Shown here: in pieces, positions 33,505-42,447 of the stretch
Position numbering within the stretch: position 1 is the stretch's first letter
Layout: each line of letters begins with the position of its first letter
Assembly (NCBI GenBank): GCA_964571215.1
Contig: CAZMZZ010000007.1
Coordinates: forward strand, 1 to 47,350
From: CAJWPI01 sp964571215
Lineage (GTDB): Bacteria > Pseudomonadota > Gammaproteobacteria > Magnimaribacterales > Magnimaribacteraceae
Length of the DNA: 47,350 nt
Direction of reading: 5' to 3'
The notes under the pieces: generated by a model
What the model was told of the DNA's origin: nothing
The model's database searches: none
What the model saw: the letters and a program-made list of their open reading frames with translations, nothing else
Program-made: the position numbers and the translations under genes

Positions 33505-34776
33505 TTACTTAACTCCCCTTAACTCAGCATCTCCTTCTACAATATATTTCTGAGATGTTAACCCCTTTAGGCCAACTGGACCTCTTGCATGTAATTTATC
33601 AGTAGAAATTCCAATCTCGGCCCCCAATCCATATTCAAAACCGTCTGCCCAACAAGTGGGTAAATTATGCATAACTGAAGCAGAATCAACCTTGTTCATA
33701 AAATGTTTGGCTCTGGTCTCGTCGTCAGTAACTATAGAATCTGAATGAGACGAACCAAATTCATTAATATGATCAACAGCTTTATGAAGAGTTTCAACTA
33801 TCTTAATAGATAATATTGGTGCTAAGTATTCAGTGGTCCAATCTTCGTCAGATGTTTTTTTAACCTTAATGATTTTTGTAGTTTTGCTACACCCTCTTAG
33901 TTCAACACCCTTTGCTTGAAACTTTGAAGATATTTCAGGCAAAAACTTGCTTGCTACATCTTCATGTACCAGTAAAGTTTCCATAGATCCACAAATCCCA
34001 TAACGATAAGTCTTTGCATTAATAGCTATGCTTCTAGCTTTTGCTAGATCTGCTTTCTTGTCTACAAAAACATGACATATTCCATCTAAATGCTTTAGGA
34101 CAGAAATATTTGTACTGTTATTTATTAGTTCTACTAAATTCTTCCCCCCCCTAGGAATTATCAAGTCGATGTAATTATCTAAAGATAGAAGATTATTCAC
34201 AGCTTTTCTATCAACAGTCTCTATTAAATTAACAGAGTCTTCTGGAATATCTGCCTTACTTAAGCCTGCTTTGATACACTTTATTAGTTCAATATTTGAT
34301 TTTATAGATTCAGCACCCCCTTTTAGAATGCAAGCATTACCTGATTTTAAACATAAAGCAGAAGCATCTACAGTTACATTGGGTCTTGATTCGTAAATAA
34401 TTCCAACTACTCCTAAAGGAACCCTCATCTGACTAACCCTAATACCAGAAGGAGTAGGAGGTAATAAAGTAATTTCTCCAACGGGATCAGGAAGCTCTTT
34501 TATTCTAGATAAACCAAGAAGAATCGAATCTATTCTTTCATTATTAAGTTCTAATCTATCAATCAGTACATCACTTATTCCTTTTTTACTAGCTTCACTA
34601 AGATCTTGACCATTAGCTTTCAAAATTTCCTTCTTTCTAAAATTAATTTCATCAGCCATAAAACCTAGTGCAGAGTTTTTTGTCTCAGTATTCAGATTAA
34701 CAAGAGTCCTGCTTGCTTTTTTTGATGAAGACCCTAGACCTTCTATATATTTATTTATGTCTTTACTATCGGGCAT
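33505..34776 (-). CDS. proA: glutamate-5-semialdehyde dehydrogenase (gamma-glutamyl phosphate reductase)
   Basis: Second step of proline synthesis: NADPH-dependent reduction of glutamyl 5-phosphate. 423 aa of the aldehyde dehydrogenase superfamily: PLGVVGIIYESRPNVTVDAS, GNACILKGGAESIKSN, and the catalytic cysteine region YRYGICGSMETLLVH. First gene of the proA-nadD-rsfS-rlmH-mrdA-rodA-mltB-dacC-dat run. A TATAAT on the minus strand at 34822-34817, in the 48-base gap to the divergent dedA gene, could be its -10 box; no matching -35 is clear. Confidence 0.95.
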   Translation of the reverse strand: MPDSKDINKYIEGLGSSSKKASRTLVNLNTETKNSALGFMADEINFRKKEILKANGQDLSEASKKGISDVLIDRLELNNERIDSILLGLSRIKELPDPVGEITLLPPTPSGIRVSQMRVPLGVVGIIYESRPNVTVDASALCLKSGNACILKGGAESIKSNIELIKCIKAGLSKADIPEDSVNLIETVDRKAVNNLLSLDNYIDLIIPRGGKNLVELINNSTNISVLKHLDGICHVFVDKKADLAKARSIAINAKTYRYGICGSMETLLVHEDVASKFLPEISSKFQAKGVELRGCSKTTKIIKVKKTSDEDWTTEYLAPILSIKIVETLHKAVDHINEFGSSHSDSIVTDDETRAKHFMNKVDSASVMHNLPTCWADGFEYGLGAEIGISTDKLHARGPVGLKGLTSQKYIVEGDAELRGVK

Positions 34777-34824
34777 ATTTCAATATTCTATAGGAGTGTT
34801 TCTTATAAAATTTTTCATTATAGA

Positions 34825-35427
34825 ATGATTGAACCTGCTAGCGTATTACTTTGGTTACAAAATAATCCAGAGTGGATAATTGCTTCCATCTTCATTGCCT
34901 CTTTTATAGAATCTTTTGCAGTTGTTGGATTAATAGTTCCTGGGGTAGCGTTACTTGCTTTAATTTCTGGAATGGCTGGATCATTAAATCTTCCTGTGTT
35001 GTATGTTCTTTTTTTAGCTTACTTTGGTGCATGTTTAGCAGATATTTTGAGTTTTTTTATTGGCACTTATTTCAAAGGAAGGTTAGATAATACCTGGCCT
35101 TTTCTCAAACATCCAAACTGGTTAACAGAAGGAAGGGAGTTTATTAGATTATATGGTATGTCAGGAATATTTATAGGACGTTTCATAGGTCCCGTAAGAG
35201 CTGTATTACCTTTAATAGCTGGTTCTTTAGGAATGAAAGTAAAAAGATTTCTAATAGTTGATTTAATATCAGGAGTCTTTTGGGCTTGTATTTATATATT
35301 GCCTGGTTATTTTGCGGGAAAAGCTATTTCAAGTGAAACTAACCTAATAGCAATGGTATTAAGTATAATTGCAGTTATAGTAGCTGTATTATTAGCTTCT
35401 AAGTATAGGGTTAATAAAAAAGTCTAA
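34825..35427 (+). CDS. DedA/SNARE-associated family membrane protein
   Basis: 200 aa polytopic inner-membrane protein. The DedA core is visible: FIASFIESFAVVGLIVPGVALL, the re-entrant loop with Glu, and GRFIGPVRAVLPLIAGSLGM (about residues 113-132) with its conserved Arg and Gly/Pro. The family contributes to membrane homeostasis; several members are recycling flippases for undecaprenyl phosphate or phosphatidylethanolamine. Divergent from proA. Which lipid it handles cannot be told from this sequence. Confidence 0.88.
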   Translation: MIEPASVLLWLQNNPEWIIASIFIASFIESFAVVGLIVPGVALLALISGMAGSLNLPVLYVLFLAYFGACLADILSFFIGTYFKGRLDNTWPFLKHPNWLTEGREFIRLYGMSGIFIGRFIGPVRAVLPLIAGSLGMKVKRFLIVDLISGVFWACIYILPGYFAGKAISSETNLIAMVLSIIAVIVAVLLASKYRVNKKV

Positions 35428-35478
35428 GTCCTAGAAGTGTATTTAATAAAGCTTAACTAGTGATAACAGGAGAAATTA

Positions 35479-36891
35479 ATGACTAAACCATATCCTAACC
35501 ATGATTTTCTAAATGGGAATTACGCTCCACTAAGAATGGAATGTGATTTAAATGACCTAGTAGTAGAAGGAGAAATACCTAAAGAAATTTATGGAAGTTA
35601 TTATAGAAATGGACCAGATCCACAGTTTCCTCCAAAGGGAGATGAATACCATTGGTTTGCAGGAGACGGCATGATCCATGCTTTCCACTTCGAGAACGGA
35701 AAAGTCTCTTACAAAAACAGATGGGTTCGAACCTCCAAATGGAAACAAGAAAGAGAATCTGGAAGATCTTTGATTAACCCCTTAAACCCCATGGATGTTG
35801 ATCCTGAATGGAATTCAGAAAATGAGGATGGTACAGCAAACACCAGCATAATATTCCATGCAGGTAAGCTATTAGCACTGGAAGAAGGACATCATCCCTT
35901 TGAACTAGACTCTATTTCACTGGAATCAAAAGGCGCTCAAAACTATGACAATAAACTTTTGTCTCCAATGACTGCTCATCCAAAGATAGATCCCTCAACT
36001 GGTTATATGCATGGTTTTAGTTATACGGTAGGAGACTTCTTTAGTACTCGAATGAGTTACTTCGTTATAGATGAAAAGGGTTCTTTAGTGAAATATGAAG
36101 AGTTTGATGCTCCTTATTCAAGTATGGTTCATGACTTTATGGTTACATCAGAACATGTAATCTTTCCTGTTTTTCCTCTTTCTATGGATATGCAAAGAGC
36201 TATGGAAGGTAAACCTCCTATTGCCTGGGAACCAGATAAGGGCACACATATAGGTGTAATGCCAAAAGATGGTAGTGTTGCAGATATAAAATGGTATACA
36301 GATGATCCATGCTATGTTTTTCACCCAATGAATGCTTATACAGAGGATAATAAGATAATTGCTGATGTAATGCAGTTTGAGGAAGCACCCCTTTTTCCTC
36401 ATGCAGATGGAAGTATGGGTGACCCTAAGAAGGCAGAAGCAAAACTAAATCGTTGGGTAATAGATTTATCTTCAAATTCTAGCAATATAAAAAAGAATTA
36501 TTTAGATGATGATTTGGGTGAATTTCCAAGAGTAGATGAAAGGTATGCAATGATGAAATACCGTCATGGATATTATGCAGCAGGTATAGGAGAACATATC
36601 CCAGGAACTAGTTTTAATTCTATTGCTCATTTTGATCATGTCAAAGGGGAGAAAAGCTTTCTTCAACTTTCTAAGAATGATGCTGTTGGTGAACCAGTAT
36701 TTATTCCAAAAAAGGATGATTCTGAAGAGGGGGATGGATACTTGATAGCTACAGCATACAGGGGTGAAGAAAATAGATCTGATCTATTAATTCTTGATGC
36801 CCAAAATGTAGAATCAGGACCAATTGCTACAGCAAAACTTCCTCATAGGATTCCATTTGGTTTCCATGGAAACTGGAGACCAGGAAATTAA
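35479..36891 (+). CDS. carotenoid oxygenase (RPE65/CCD) family enzyme
   Basis: 470 aa seven-bladed propeller non-heme iron dioxygenase that cleaves a C=C bond in carotenoids, apocarotenoids or stilbenes. The four iron-binding histidines can be placed at H167 (TAHPKID), H218 (VHDFMVT), H282 (VFHPMN) and H463 (FGFHGNW). N-terminal YYRNGPDPQF and GDEYHWFAGDGMIHAF blocks fit. No signal peptide, so cytoplasmic. A good ribosome-binding site (AGGAG) precedes ATG 35479. Followed after 17 bases by an MDR oxidoreductase. It is not the membrane Blh-type retinal-forming enzyme; its substrate is open. Confidence 0.92.
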   Translation: MTKPYPNHDFLNGNYAPLRMECDLNDLVVEGEIPKEIYGSYYRNGPDPQFPPKGDEYHWFAGDGMIHAFHFENGKVSYKNRWVRTSKWKQERESGRSLINPLNPMDVDPEWNSENEDGTANTSIIFHAGKLLALEEGHHPFELDSISLESKGAQNYDNKLLSPMTAHPKIDPSTGYMHGFSYTVGDFFSTRMSYFVIDEKGSLVKYEEFDAPYSSMVHDFMVTSEHVIFPVFPLSMDMQRAMEGKPPIAWEPDKGTHIGVMPKDGSVADIKWYTDDPCYVFHPMNAYTEDNKIIADVMQFEEAPLFPHADGSMGDPKKAEAKLNRWVIDLSSNSSNIKKNYLDDDLGEFPRVDERYAMMKYRHGYYAAGIGEHIPGTSFNSIAHFDHVKGEKSFLQLSKNDAVGEPVFIPKKDDSEEGDGYLIATAYRGEENRSDLLILDAQNVESGPIATAKLPHRIPFGFHGNWRPGN

Positions 36892-36908
36892 GAAGATAGG
36901 AGAAAAAG

Positions 36909-37937
36909 ATGTCTGGAAAAAATTTTAAAAATAGACAATGGGTTTTGGCTAAAAGACCACAAGGAATGGTTGGAGAACATAATTTTAAGTGGATAGAGTC
37001 AGAAGTTAAATCACCTAAAGAAGGAGAAATGCTTTTAAGAAATCTATATTTAAGTTTTGATCCTGCGCAAAGAGGGTGGATGGAAGATAGAAAAAGTTAT
37101 GTTCCACCTGTTCAGATAGATGAAGTAATGAGAGCGGGATCAGTTGCTCAGGTTATTGAATCTAATAATCCAGAATTTAAAGAAGGGGATATTGTGCAAG
37201 GAACTTTTGGATGGCAGGACTATGCTGTTACGGATGGTTCTGGAATGATGAGTGCTTCTAAAGTACCCGAAGATGTACCTATTACTTCTCCGCTTAGTGT
37301 TTTTGGAGTAACTGGATTAACTGCTTATTTTGGTTTACTTGATATTGGAAAACCTTCAAAAGGAGAAACTGTGTTAGTTTCGGGAGCAGCAGGGGCAACA
37401 GGATCGATAGCTGGTCAAATAGCTAAAATTAAAGGATGTAAAGTAGTGGGCACAGCTGGAGGAGCAGAAAAGTGTAGATGGTTAACAGAAGAAGCAAACT
37501 TTGATGCTGCTATAGACTATAAATCAGCAAGTCTATCAAAATCTATAAGGGAATTATGCCCTGATGGAATTAATGTAGTCTTTGATAATGTCGGGGGAGA
37601 ATTTCTTGATGCTAGTCTTGCCCAAATAGCTCAAAAAGGAAGAATAGTTGTTTGCGGGGCCATATCTAGATACAACGAAGAAGAGTTACCTCCAGGACCT
37701 ACCAATTATATGGCTTTAATAATTATGAGAGCCCGTATGGAAGGCTTTATTGTGCTTGATTATGCCTCTAAATTTCCACAAGCTGTTGAAGAATTAAAAG
37801 GTTGGGTAAAAGAAGGGAAAATTGTTTATAAAGAGGACATACAAGAAGGGTTAGAAAACGCCCCTGCTACCCTGGTAAGACTATATACTGGACAAAATGT
37901 TGGAAAACAACTCCTGAAAGTTGCTGATCCAGAGTAA
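36909..37937 (+). CDS. zinc-independent NADP-dependent MDR oxidoreductase (CurA/LTB4DH-like)
   Basis: 342 aa medium-chain dehydrogenase/reductase of the prostaglandin reductase/leukotriene B4 12-hydroxydehydrogenase type, which reduces the C=C bond of enones. Family marks: RQWVLAKRPQG at the start, FDPAQRGWM, the glycine-rich VSGAAGATGSIAGQIAKIKG (about 158-177), DNVGGEFLDA and a tail LYTGQNVGKQLLKV. No structural zinc cysteines. Ribosome-binding site AGGAG before ATG. As the probable second gene of the carotenoid oxygenase transcript it could process an unsaturated aldehyde or ketone product (inference). The end is 9 bases from the convergent Lon-domain gene. Confidence 0.88.
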   Translation: MSGKNFKNRQWVLAKRPQGMVGEHNFKWIESEVKSPKEGEMLLRNLYLSFDPAQRGWMEDRKSYVPPVQIDEVMRAGSVAQVIESNNPEFKEGDIVQGTFGWQDYAVTDGSGMMSASKVPEDVPITSPLSVFGVTGLTAYFGLLDIGKPSKGETVLVSGAAGATGSIAGQIAKIKGCKVVGTAGGAEKCRWLTEEANFDAAIDYKSASLSKSIRELCPDGINVVFDNVGGEFLDASLAQIAQKGRIVVCGAISRYNEEELPPGPTNYMALIIMRARMEGFIVLDYASKFPQAVEELKGWVKEGKIVYKEDIQEGLENAPATLVRLYTGQNVGKQLLKVADPE

Positions 37938-37946
37938 AAGTTTCAA

Positions 37947-38558
37947 TCAACCTCCTAGTTTTTTTACAATCTGATTTAAATTATTAAGTCTTGTGATATT
38001 GGATTTAGATTCTAAAATCATCTGCCGTTCAGGTGCAGTAAGAGGAAGTAAACTTGCTAAGTTGTAAATAACGCTTGTTGAACAACCAAAATCAATTTCT
38101 AAGTTCAGTTTTTTAATTTCAGGATGCTCACAAATCTGTTTTAGTGTTGACCAAATATTCTCATATTTTGGTTCCAACGAGACTGATTCATCTTCTTCAC
38201 CGGTCTCTATTATATTTCCTATAATTAATCCATCTTCTTTTTCCCAAGTTTCTAGAACTTCAACTCTATATTGTCCTTTAACTGTAATGCCTAACAGGCC
38301 ATTCTCTAATTTATTAAAGTCAACTATTTCAACAAAAGTACCAATTAAGTAGTGAGTTGGGTTTAATTTTTTAGAAGGAATTTTAGTTTTAGGGTGCAAA
38401 AGAACTATACAGAAACCACTCTCATTATTAAGTCTGTCCTTAACCATATCTATGTACCTGGTCTCGAAGATTTGTAGAGGCAAAAAACCTCCTGGTAAAA
38501 CATTTATATTAAGTGGAAATAAAGGACATTCCTTAGAAAGACTATTTTCCTTCTGCAT
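37947..38558 (-). CDS. Lon N-terminal (substrate-binding) domain protein
   Basis: 203 aa consisting of the LON N-domain alone: CPLFPLNINVLPGGFLPLQIFETRY at the start, LIGTFVEIVDF and GLLGITVKGQYRVEV in the middle, and a helical C-terminal part with LPLTAPERQMILES. No AAA+ or protease domain. Such proteins are common in proteobacteria and of unknown function, perhaps adaptors. Overlaps the upstream dipeptidase gene by 17 bases, so it is third in the mpl-dipeptidase set. Confidence 0.9.
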   Translation of the reverse strand: MQKENSLSKECPLFPLNINVLPGGFLPLQIFETRYIDMVKDRLNNESGFCIVLLHPKTKIPSKKLNPTHYLIGTFVEIVDFNKLENGLLGITVKGQYRVEVLETWEKEDGLIIGNIIETGEEDESVSLEPKYENIWSTLKQICEHPEIKKLNLEIDFGCSTSVIYNLASLLPLTAPERQMILESKSNITRLNNLNQIVKKLGG

Positions 38559-39753
38559 AAGCCTCTACCTCTTGCCAAACTCTTAATAAATTTTTACTTA
38601 GAATCTTTTCGATTTCTGATTTGGTATAACCCCTCTCAAATAATCTTTCTATAAGATTTGGATACATAGATACGTCTTTTAATTTAGCCGGAAGAGTATC
38701 CCCTACTCCGTCAAAATCTGAACCAATTCCTACATGATTAATACCCACAAGTTTTACAACCCTATCAATATGATCAATAACATGATCTATAGAAGCAAAT
38801 GGGTAGGGATTGGATCTTAAGTAACTCTCTTTAAGTTCAATTTGTTCTTCTTCTGATAGTTTATCTATTTGCAGTATTCCAATATTCTTAGAAAAATTAA
38901 TTACATTAGATCTCATCTGGCTGCTATGCTCCCGCGAATCTTGGTTCAGGAAATCACTTCCAAAATTAATCTGAATTACCCCTCCTTTCTCTGCTAACCT
39001 TATTAACATTTCATCACTTATATTTCTTTCAAACCCCGGAGTAAAATGCCTTAAAGAAGAATGACTTGCTATTACTGGAACTTCGCTTATTTCTATTGCT
39101 TGGAAAAAAGCATCATCATTAACATGCGAGACATCTACCATTATTCCAACTCTGTTCATTTCTTTTATAAGTCTCTTACCGAAATCACTTAACCCCCCCC
39201 ATTGAATGTTTTTATCATACGAAGAGTCGCTAATATGATTACTCTTTGAATGGGTCAAAGTTATATAACGTATTCCTCTCTCGTAAAAAAATTTAACTCT
39301 TGAAAGATCTCCTTGGATTGGAGACCCGTTCTCCATACCTAGGGCTATACCTATAAAGCCCTTCTTTGGAAAATCTTTAGCTTGCTCAACTGATTTTATG
39401 AGGTAAAACTTATCTGGATACTGACTTACTATATCTTCCACCATATCTATAAGTTTATTAGCCATTTCAAACGAAGTTCCTAATTTTTCAGTTTCAGCTG
39501 GAAGGTAAATTGAGAAAAAAGGAATATCTAACCCCCCCTTAATAGCTCTATCGTAGTCAAAATCACCTAGCGTAGAATTTGAAATATCTTCTATTTGTTT
39601 TCCAGCTAAATCTTGTCTCCAAAGTCTATACGGAACATCTATATGAGTATCTATTAAGAGAATATCTTCAGCCATATAACTTTTAGAGATTTCTCCATCA
39701 GGCTGGGAACAGGAAAATAGCACGAATAAAATAATTAACCTTAATTTTTTCAT
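38542..39753 (-). CDS. membrane dipeptidase (peptidase M19), probable lipoprotein
   Basis: 403 aa amidohydrolase-fold zinc dipeptidase, family of renal dipeptidase, which hydrolyses dipeptides including those with a D-residue. Metal ligands are visible in DTHIDVPYRLW (HxD), the Glu in GMENGSP, the His in VDVSHVND and the His in ASHSSLRHF; NHVGIGSDFDG closes the active site. N-terminus MKKLRLIILFVLFSC looks like a lipoprotein signal with C15. Overlaps mpl by 4 bases (ATGA) and the Lon-domain gene by 17, so probably one operon. With mpl as neighbour, murein-derived peptides are plausible substrates. Confidence 0.9.
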   Translation of the reverse strand: MKKLRLIILFVLFSCSQPDGEISKSYMAEDILLIDTHIDVPYRLWRQDLAGKQIEDISNSTLGDFDYDRAIKGGLDIPFFSIYLPAETEKLGTSFEMANKLIDMVEDIVSQYPDKFYLIKSVEQAKDFPKKGFIGIALGMENGSPIQGDLSRVKFFYERGIRYITLTHSKSNHISDSSYDKNIQWGGLSDFGKRLIKEMNRVGIMVDVSHVNDDAFFQAIEISEVPVIASHSSLRHFTPGFERNISDEMLIRLAEKGGVIQINFGSDFLNQDSREHSSQMRSNVINFSKNIGILQIDKLSEEEQIELKESYLRSNPYPFASIDHVIDHIDRVVKLVGINHVGIGSDFDGVGDTLPAKLKDVSMYPNLIERLFERGYTKSEIEKILSKNLLRVWQEVEAYAEGK

Positions 39754-41108
39754 AATCTCTTTAAATTCATCAATATTTGATCAGTGAGGCCTCCAAAATC
39801 ACCATTAGACATAGAGATAATTGCGTCTCCTTTTTTGACTATATTTCTAATATTCTCAGCCGTCTTATTAACTGAAATTACTCTCTTAGACTTCGAAGGT
39901 AGACTCTTTAAAAGTTCTTCTATTTGTGAATCGTTATTGCCTTTCCAGTAAATCAGATCTGCTTTTTTAACTGCTTCTTTCAAATATTTATCATGCTTTC
40001 CAGATTGCATTGTATTAGATCGTAATTCTATTAAAGCTATTATTCTCATATCTTTTTTATTTTCCTTAAGTCCACTTAAGGTAGCTTCTATTGCGGAAGG
40101 GTGGTGAGCAAAATCATCTATGAATAAGATCCCCTTTTCGTCAAAAAGTACTTCTTGTCTTCTAGAAACACCAGAGAAACTTCGCAGGGCTTCAATAGAT
40201 GAATGAAGAGATATTCCCAGACTATTTACACTTAAAATTGCTGACATTGCATTTTTAATGTTATGTTCTCCAAACATCTCCCACTCAAGTGCCGCTTGTT
40301 CGCCTTGAATATTAAATAAGGCTGAAGAGTAATCAGTTTTAATCTTCTCATAATAATTTGATAAAGAATCTTTTTTGCCATATTTGAGTAACTGACTCCA
40401 AACACCCATCTTAAGTACATCATTTATTTTTTTATCTGGTGTAGGACAAATTATTGTACTTTTTGAAGACATTGTTCTTATGAGATGATGGAACTGCCTT
40501 TGAATATCAGAAATATCCGAATAAATATCTCCGTGGTCGAATTCTAAATTATTTATAACCAAAATCTGAGGTCTATAATGAATAAACTTTGCCCTCTTAT
40601 CAAAAAATGCGGTATCGTATTCATCAGCTTCTAAAACAAAAACATCACTTGAACCTAAGCGAGACGAAGTTAGAAAATCTTTAGGTTTGCCAGCTATTAA
40701 ATAGCCTATATCTATGCCTTGTGTGTTTAATATTGAAGCTATCATAGCTGTAGTTGTGGTCTTTCCGTGAGTTCCTGAAACAGCAACTACTTTCCTATTC
40801 TTTAAAATATTTTTAGCTAACCAAGAAGGACCTGATAAATAATCTAATTGGTTATTAAGTATGTATTCTACAGCTTCATTTCCTCTTGAAAGTGCATTAC
40901 CAATTATAAATTCATCGGCTGCAGGTAAATCCTTCTTTCTAAATCCTTCTATAATTTCTATGCCTTGATCAGCTAAATGCTTCGACATAGGCGGGTAAAT
41001 ATTCTGATCTGAACCTGTAACTTCAAAACCCAACTCTCTCGCAAGTAAGGCTATACCACCCATAAAAGTTCCACAAATACCCAGTATATGAATTTTTTTC
41101 TTAAACAT
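39750..41108 (-). CDS. mpl: UDP-N-acetylmuramate:L-alanyl-gamma-D-glutamyl-meso-diaminopimelate ligase
   Basis: Murein-recycling Mur ligase that attaches recovered tripeptide to UDP-MurNAc. 452 aa, near the E. coli length. N-terminal HILGICGTFMGGIALLARELG differs from MurC in the usual Mpl way; ATP-binding GTHGKTTTAMIAS (about 113-125), LEADEYDTAFFDKRAKF, NLEFDHGDIY and FIDDFAHHPSAIEATL follow. First gene of the mpl-dipeptidase-Lon-domain operon and divergent from the phosphofructokinase gene. Confidence 0.95.
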   Translation of the reverse strand: MFKKKIHILGICGTFMGGIALLARELGFEVTGSDQNIYPPMSKHLADQGIEIIEGFRKKDLPAADEFIIGNALSRGNEAVEYILNNQLDYLSGPSWLAKNILKNRKVVAVSGTHGKTTTTAMIASILNTQGIDIGYLIAGKPKDFLTSSRLGSSDVFVLEADEYDTAFFDKRAKFIHYRPQILVINNLEFDHGDIYSDISDIQRQFHHLIRTMSSKSTIICPTPDKKINDVLKMGVWSQLLKYGKKDSLSNYYEKIKTDYSSALFNIQGEQAALEWEMFGEHNIKNAMSAILSVNSLGISLHSSIEALRSFSGVSRRQEVLFDEKGILFIDDFAHHPSAIEATLSGLKENKKDMRIIALIELRSNTMQSGKHDKYLKEAVKKADLIYWKGNNDSQIEELLKSLPSKSKRVISVNKTAENIRNIVKKGDAIISMSNGDFGGLTDQILMNLKRL

Positions 41109-41125
41109 TTTTTAATTATACCTAT

Positions 41126-41170
41126 CAAGTTTAATTCCAACTTGTTCAACTTTTAAGTAACATTCAACTT
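41126..41170. repeat. CAACTT repeats in the mpl/phosphofructokinase divergent region
   Basis: CAACTT occurs at 41138-41143, 41147-41152 and 41165-41170, that is at steps of 9 and 18 bases, the last one touching the phosphofructokinase ATG. The first copy is also half of an inverted repeat CAAGTT-N7-AACTTG (41126-41144). The 62-base region must hold both promoters, so this could be a regulator site; it is short and AT-rich enough that chance is possible. Confidence 0.35.
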
Positions 41171-42433
41171 ATGAGAAAGTTAAATGCATTGTATGCCCAA
41201 TCTGGTGGTGTAACGTCAGTTATAAACTCTACAGCTTTAGCTGTTATAGAAACTGCAAATAAATCTGAAAAAATAGGTAAAGTGTTAGCAGGTAAGAATG
41301 GTATTTTAGGTATTCTTAAAGAAGATTTAATTGATACAAGCCTTGAAAAGAAGACTGAGTTAAGAAAATTATCTTACACTCCTGGAGGAGTCTTTGGATC
41401 TTGCAGATATAAACTTCAAGATTACAGTAGCCAACAAAGAGAATATAAAAGGTTAGTGGATGTCTTTAAGGCACATAACATAGGTTATTTCTTTTATAAC
41501 GGAGGTGGTGATTCACAAGATACTACAAACAAGATAGCTAAATTAACATCTGATTTAGGACTTTCAATAAAATGTATTGGAATTCCAAAGACAGTTGATA
41601 ATGACTTACCATTTACTGATAATTGCCCCGGTTTTGGTTCTGTTGCTAAATATGTAGCCACTTCAATTAAAGAAGCTGGGCTTGACGTGAAAAGTATGTC
41701 TGAAACTTCTACAAAAGTTTTTATTTTAGAGGTTATGGGTAGACATTCAGGGTGGATAGCCGCTTCTTCTGCCTTAGGAAAAACTAAGAAAGAAGACCCT
41801 CCCCATATCATCCTTTTTCCTGAGATTCCCTTCCAAAAAAATAAAGTTCTTAAAAAGGTGAGATTGTCAGTAAGAAAATATGGTTATTGTGTATTGGCTG
41901 TATCTGAAGGATCAAGATATAAGGATGGAACTTTCCTTTCTGATTCAGGATCATCCGATGCTTTTGGTCATAAGCAACTAGGCGGAGTTGCTCCTTTAAT
42001 AGCCAGATTAATACAAGAAAATCTAGGATATAAATGCCATTGGGCAGTTTCGGACTATCTTCAAAGATCTGCAAGACATCTAGCATCGGCAGAGGACTTA
42101 AAACAAGCATACGCAGTAGGGGAAGCAGCTGTTAATTTCGCTCTGTCTGGAGAAAATTCTGTTATGCCAAGCATAGTTAGAATAAAAGAGAAAAAATACA
42201 AATGGAAAATTGGAAAGGTAGCTCTTTCAAAAGTTGCGAATGTTGAAAAGTTCCTTCCTAAGAAATATATATCTAAAGATGGTCTAGGCATCACTAAAGC
42301 ATGCAATAACTACATGCTTCCTCTAATTCAAGGAGAAGCCTTTCCTCCATACAAAAATGGTGTACCAGACATAGCTAGGCTAAAGAATACTCTTGTAAAA
42401 AAGAAACTTAAGAAATTTACTATCAAGAAGTAA
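41171..42433 (+). CDS. phosphofructokinase, probably pyrophosphate-dependent
   Basis: Phosphorylates fructose 6-phosphate, with PPi rather than ATP as the likely donor. 420 aa. The donor-site residues point to PPi: Asp at the position of E. coli Gly104 (GGGDS, 111-115) and Lys at the position of Gly124 (PKTVDND, 139-145), both classic PPi marks. The preceding metal-site Asp (E. coli Asp103) is Gly here. Substrate regions EVMGRHSGWIAA and SEGSRYKDG are present. Such enzymes work reversibly, so it may serve glycolysis and gluconeogenesis. Divergent from mpl and followed by the PDZ gene. Confidence 0.85.
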   Translation: MRKLNALYAQSGGVTSVINSTALAVIETANKSEKIGKVLAGKNGILGILKEDLIDTSLEKKTELRKLSYTPGGVFGSCRYKLQDYSSQQREYKRLVDVFKAHNIGYFFYNGGGDSQDTTNKIAKLTSDLGLSIKCIGIPKTVDNDLPFTDNCPGFGSVAKYVATSIKEAGLDVKSMSETSTKVFILEVMGRHSGWIAASSALGKTKKEDPPHIILFPEIPFQKNKVLKKVRLSVRKYGYCVLAVSEGSRYKDGTFLSDSGSSDAFGHKQLGGVAPLIARLIQENLGYKCHWAVSDYLQRSARHLASAEDLKQAYAVGEAAVNFALSGENSVMPSIVRIKEKKYKWKIGKVALSKVANVEKFLPKKYISKDGLGITKACNNYMLPLIQGEAFPPYKNGVPDIARLKNTLVKKKLKKFTIKK

Positions 42434-42447
42434 TTACTCTTTAATAG

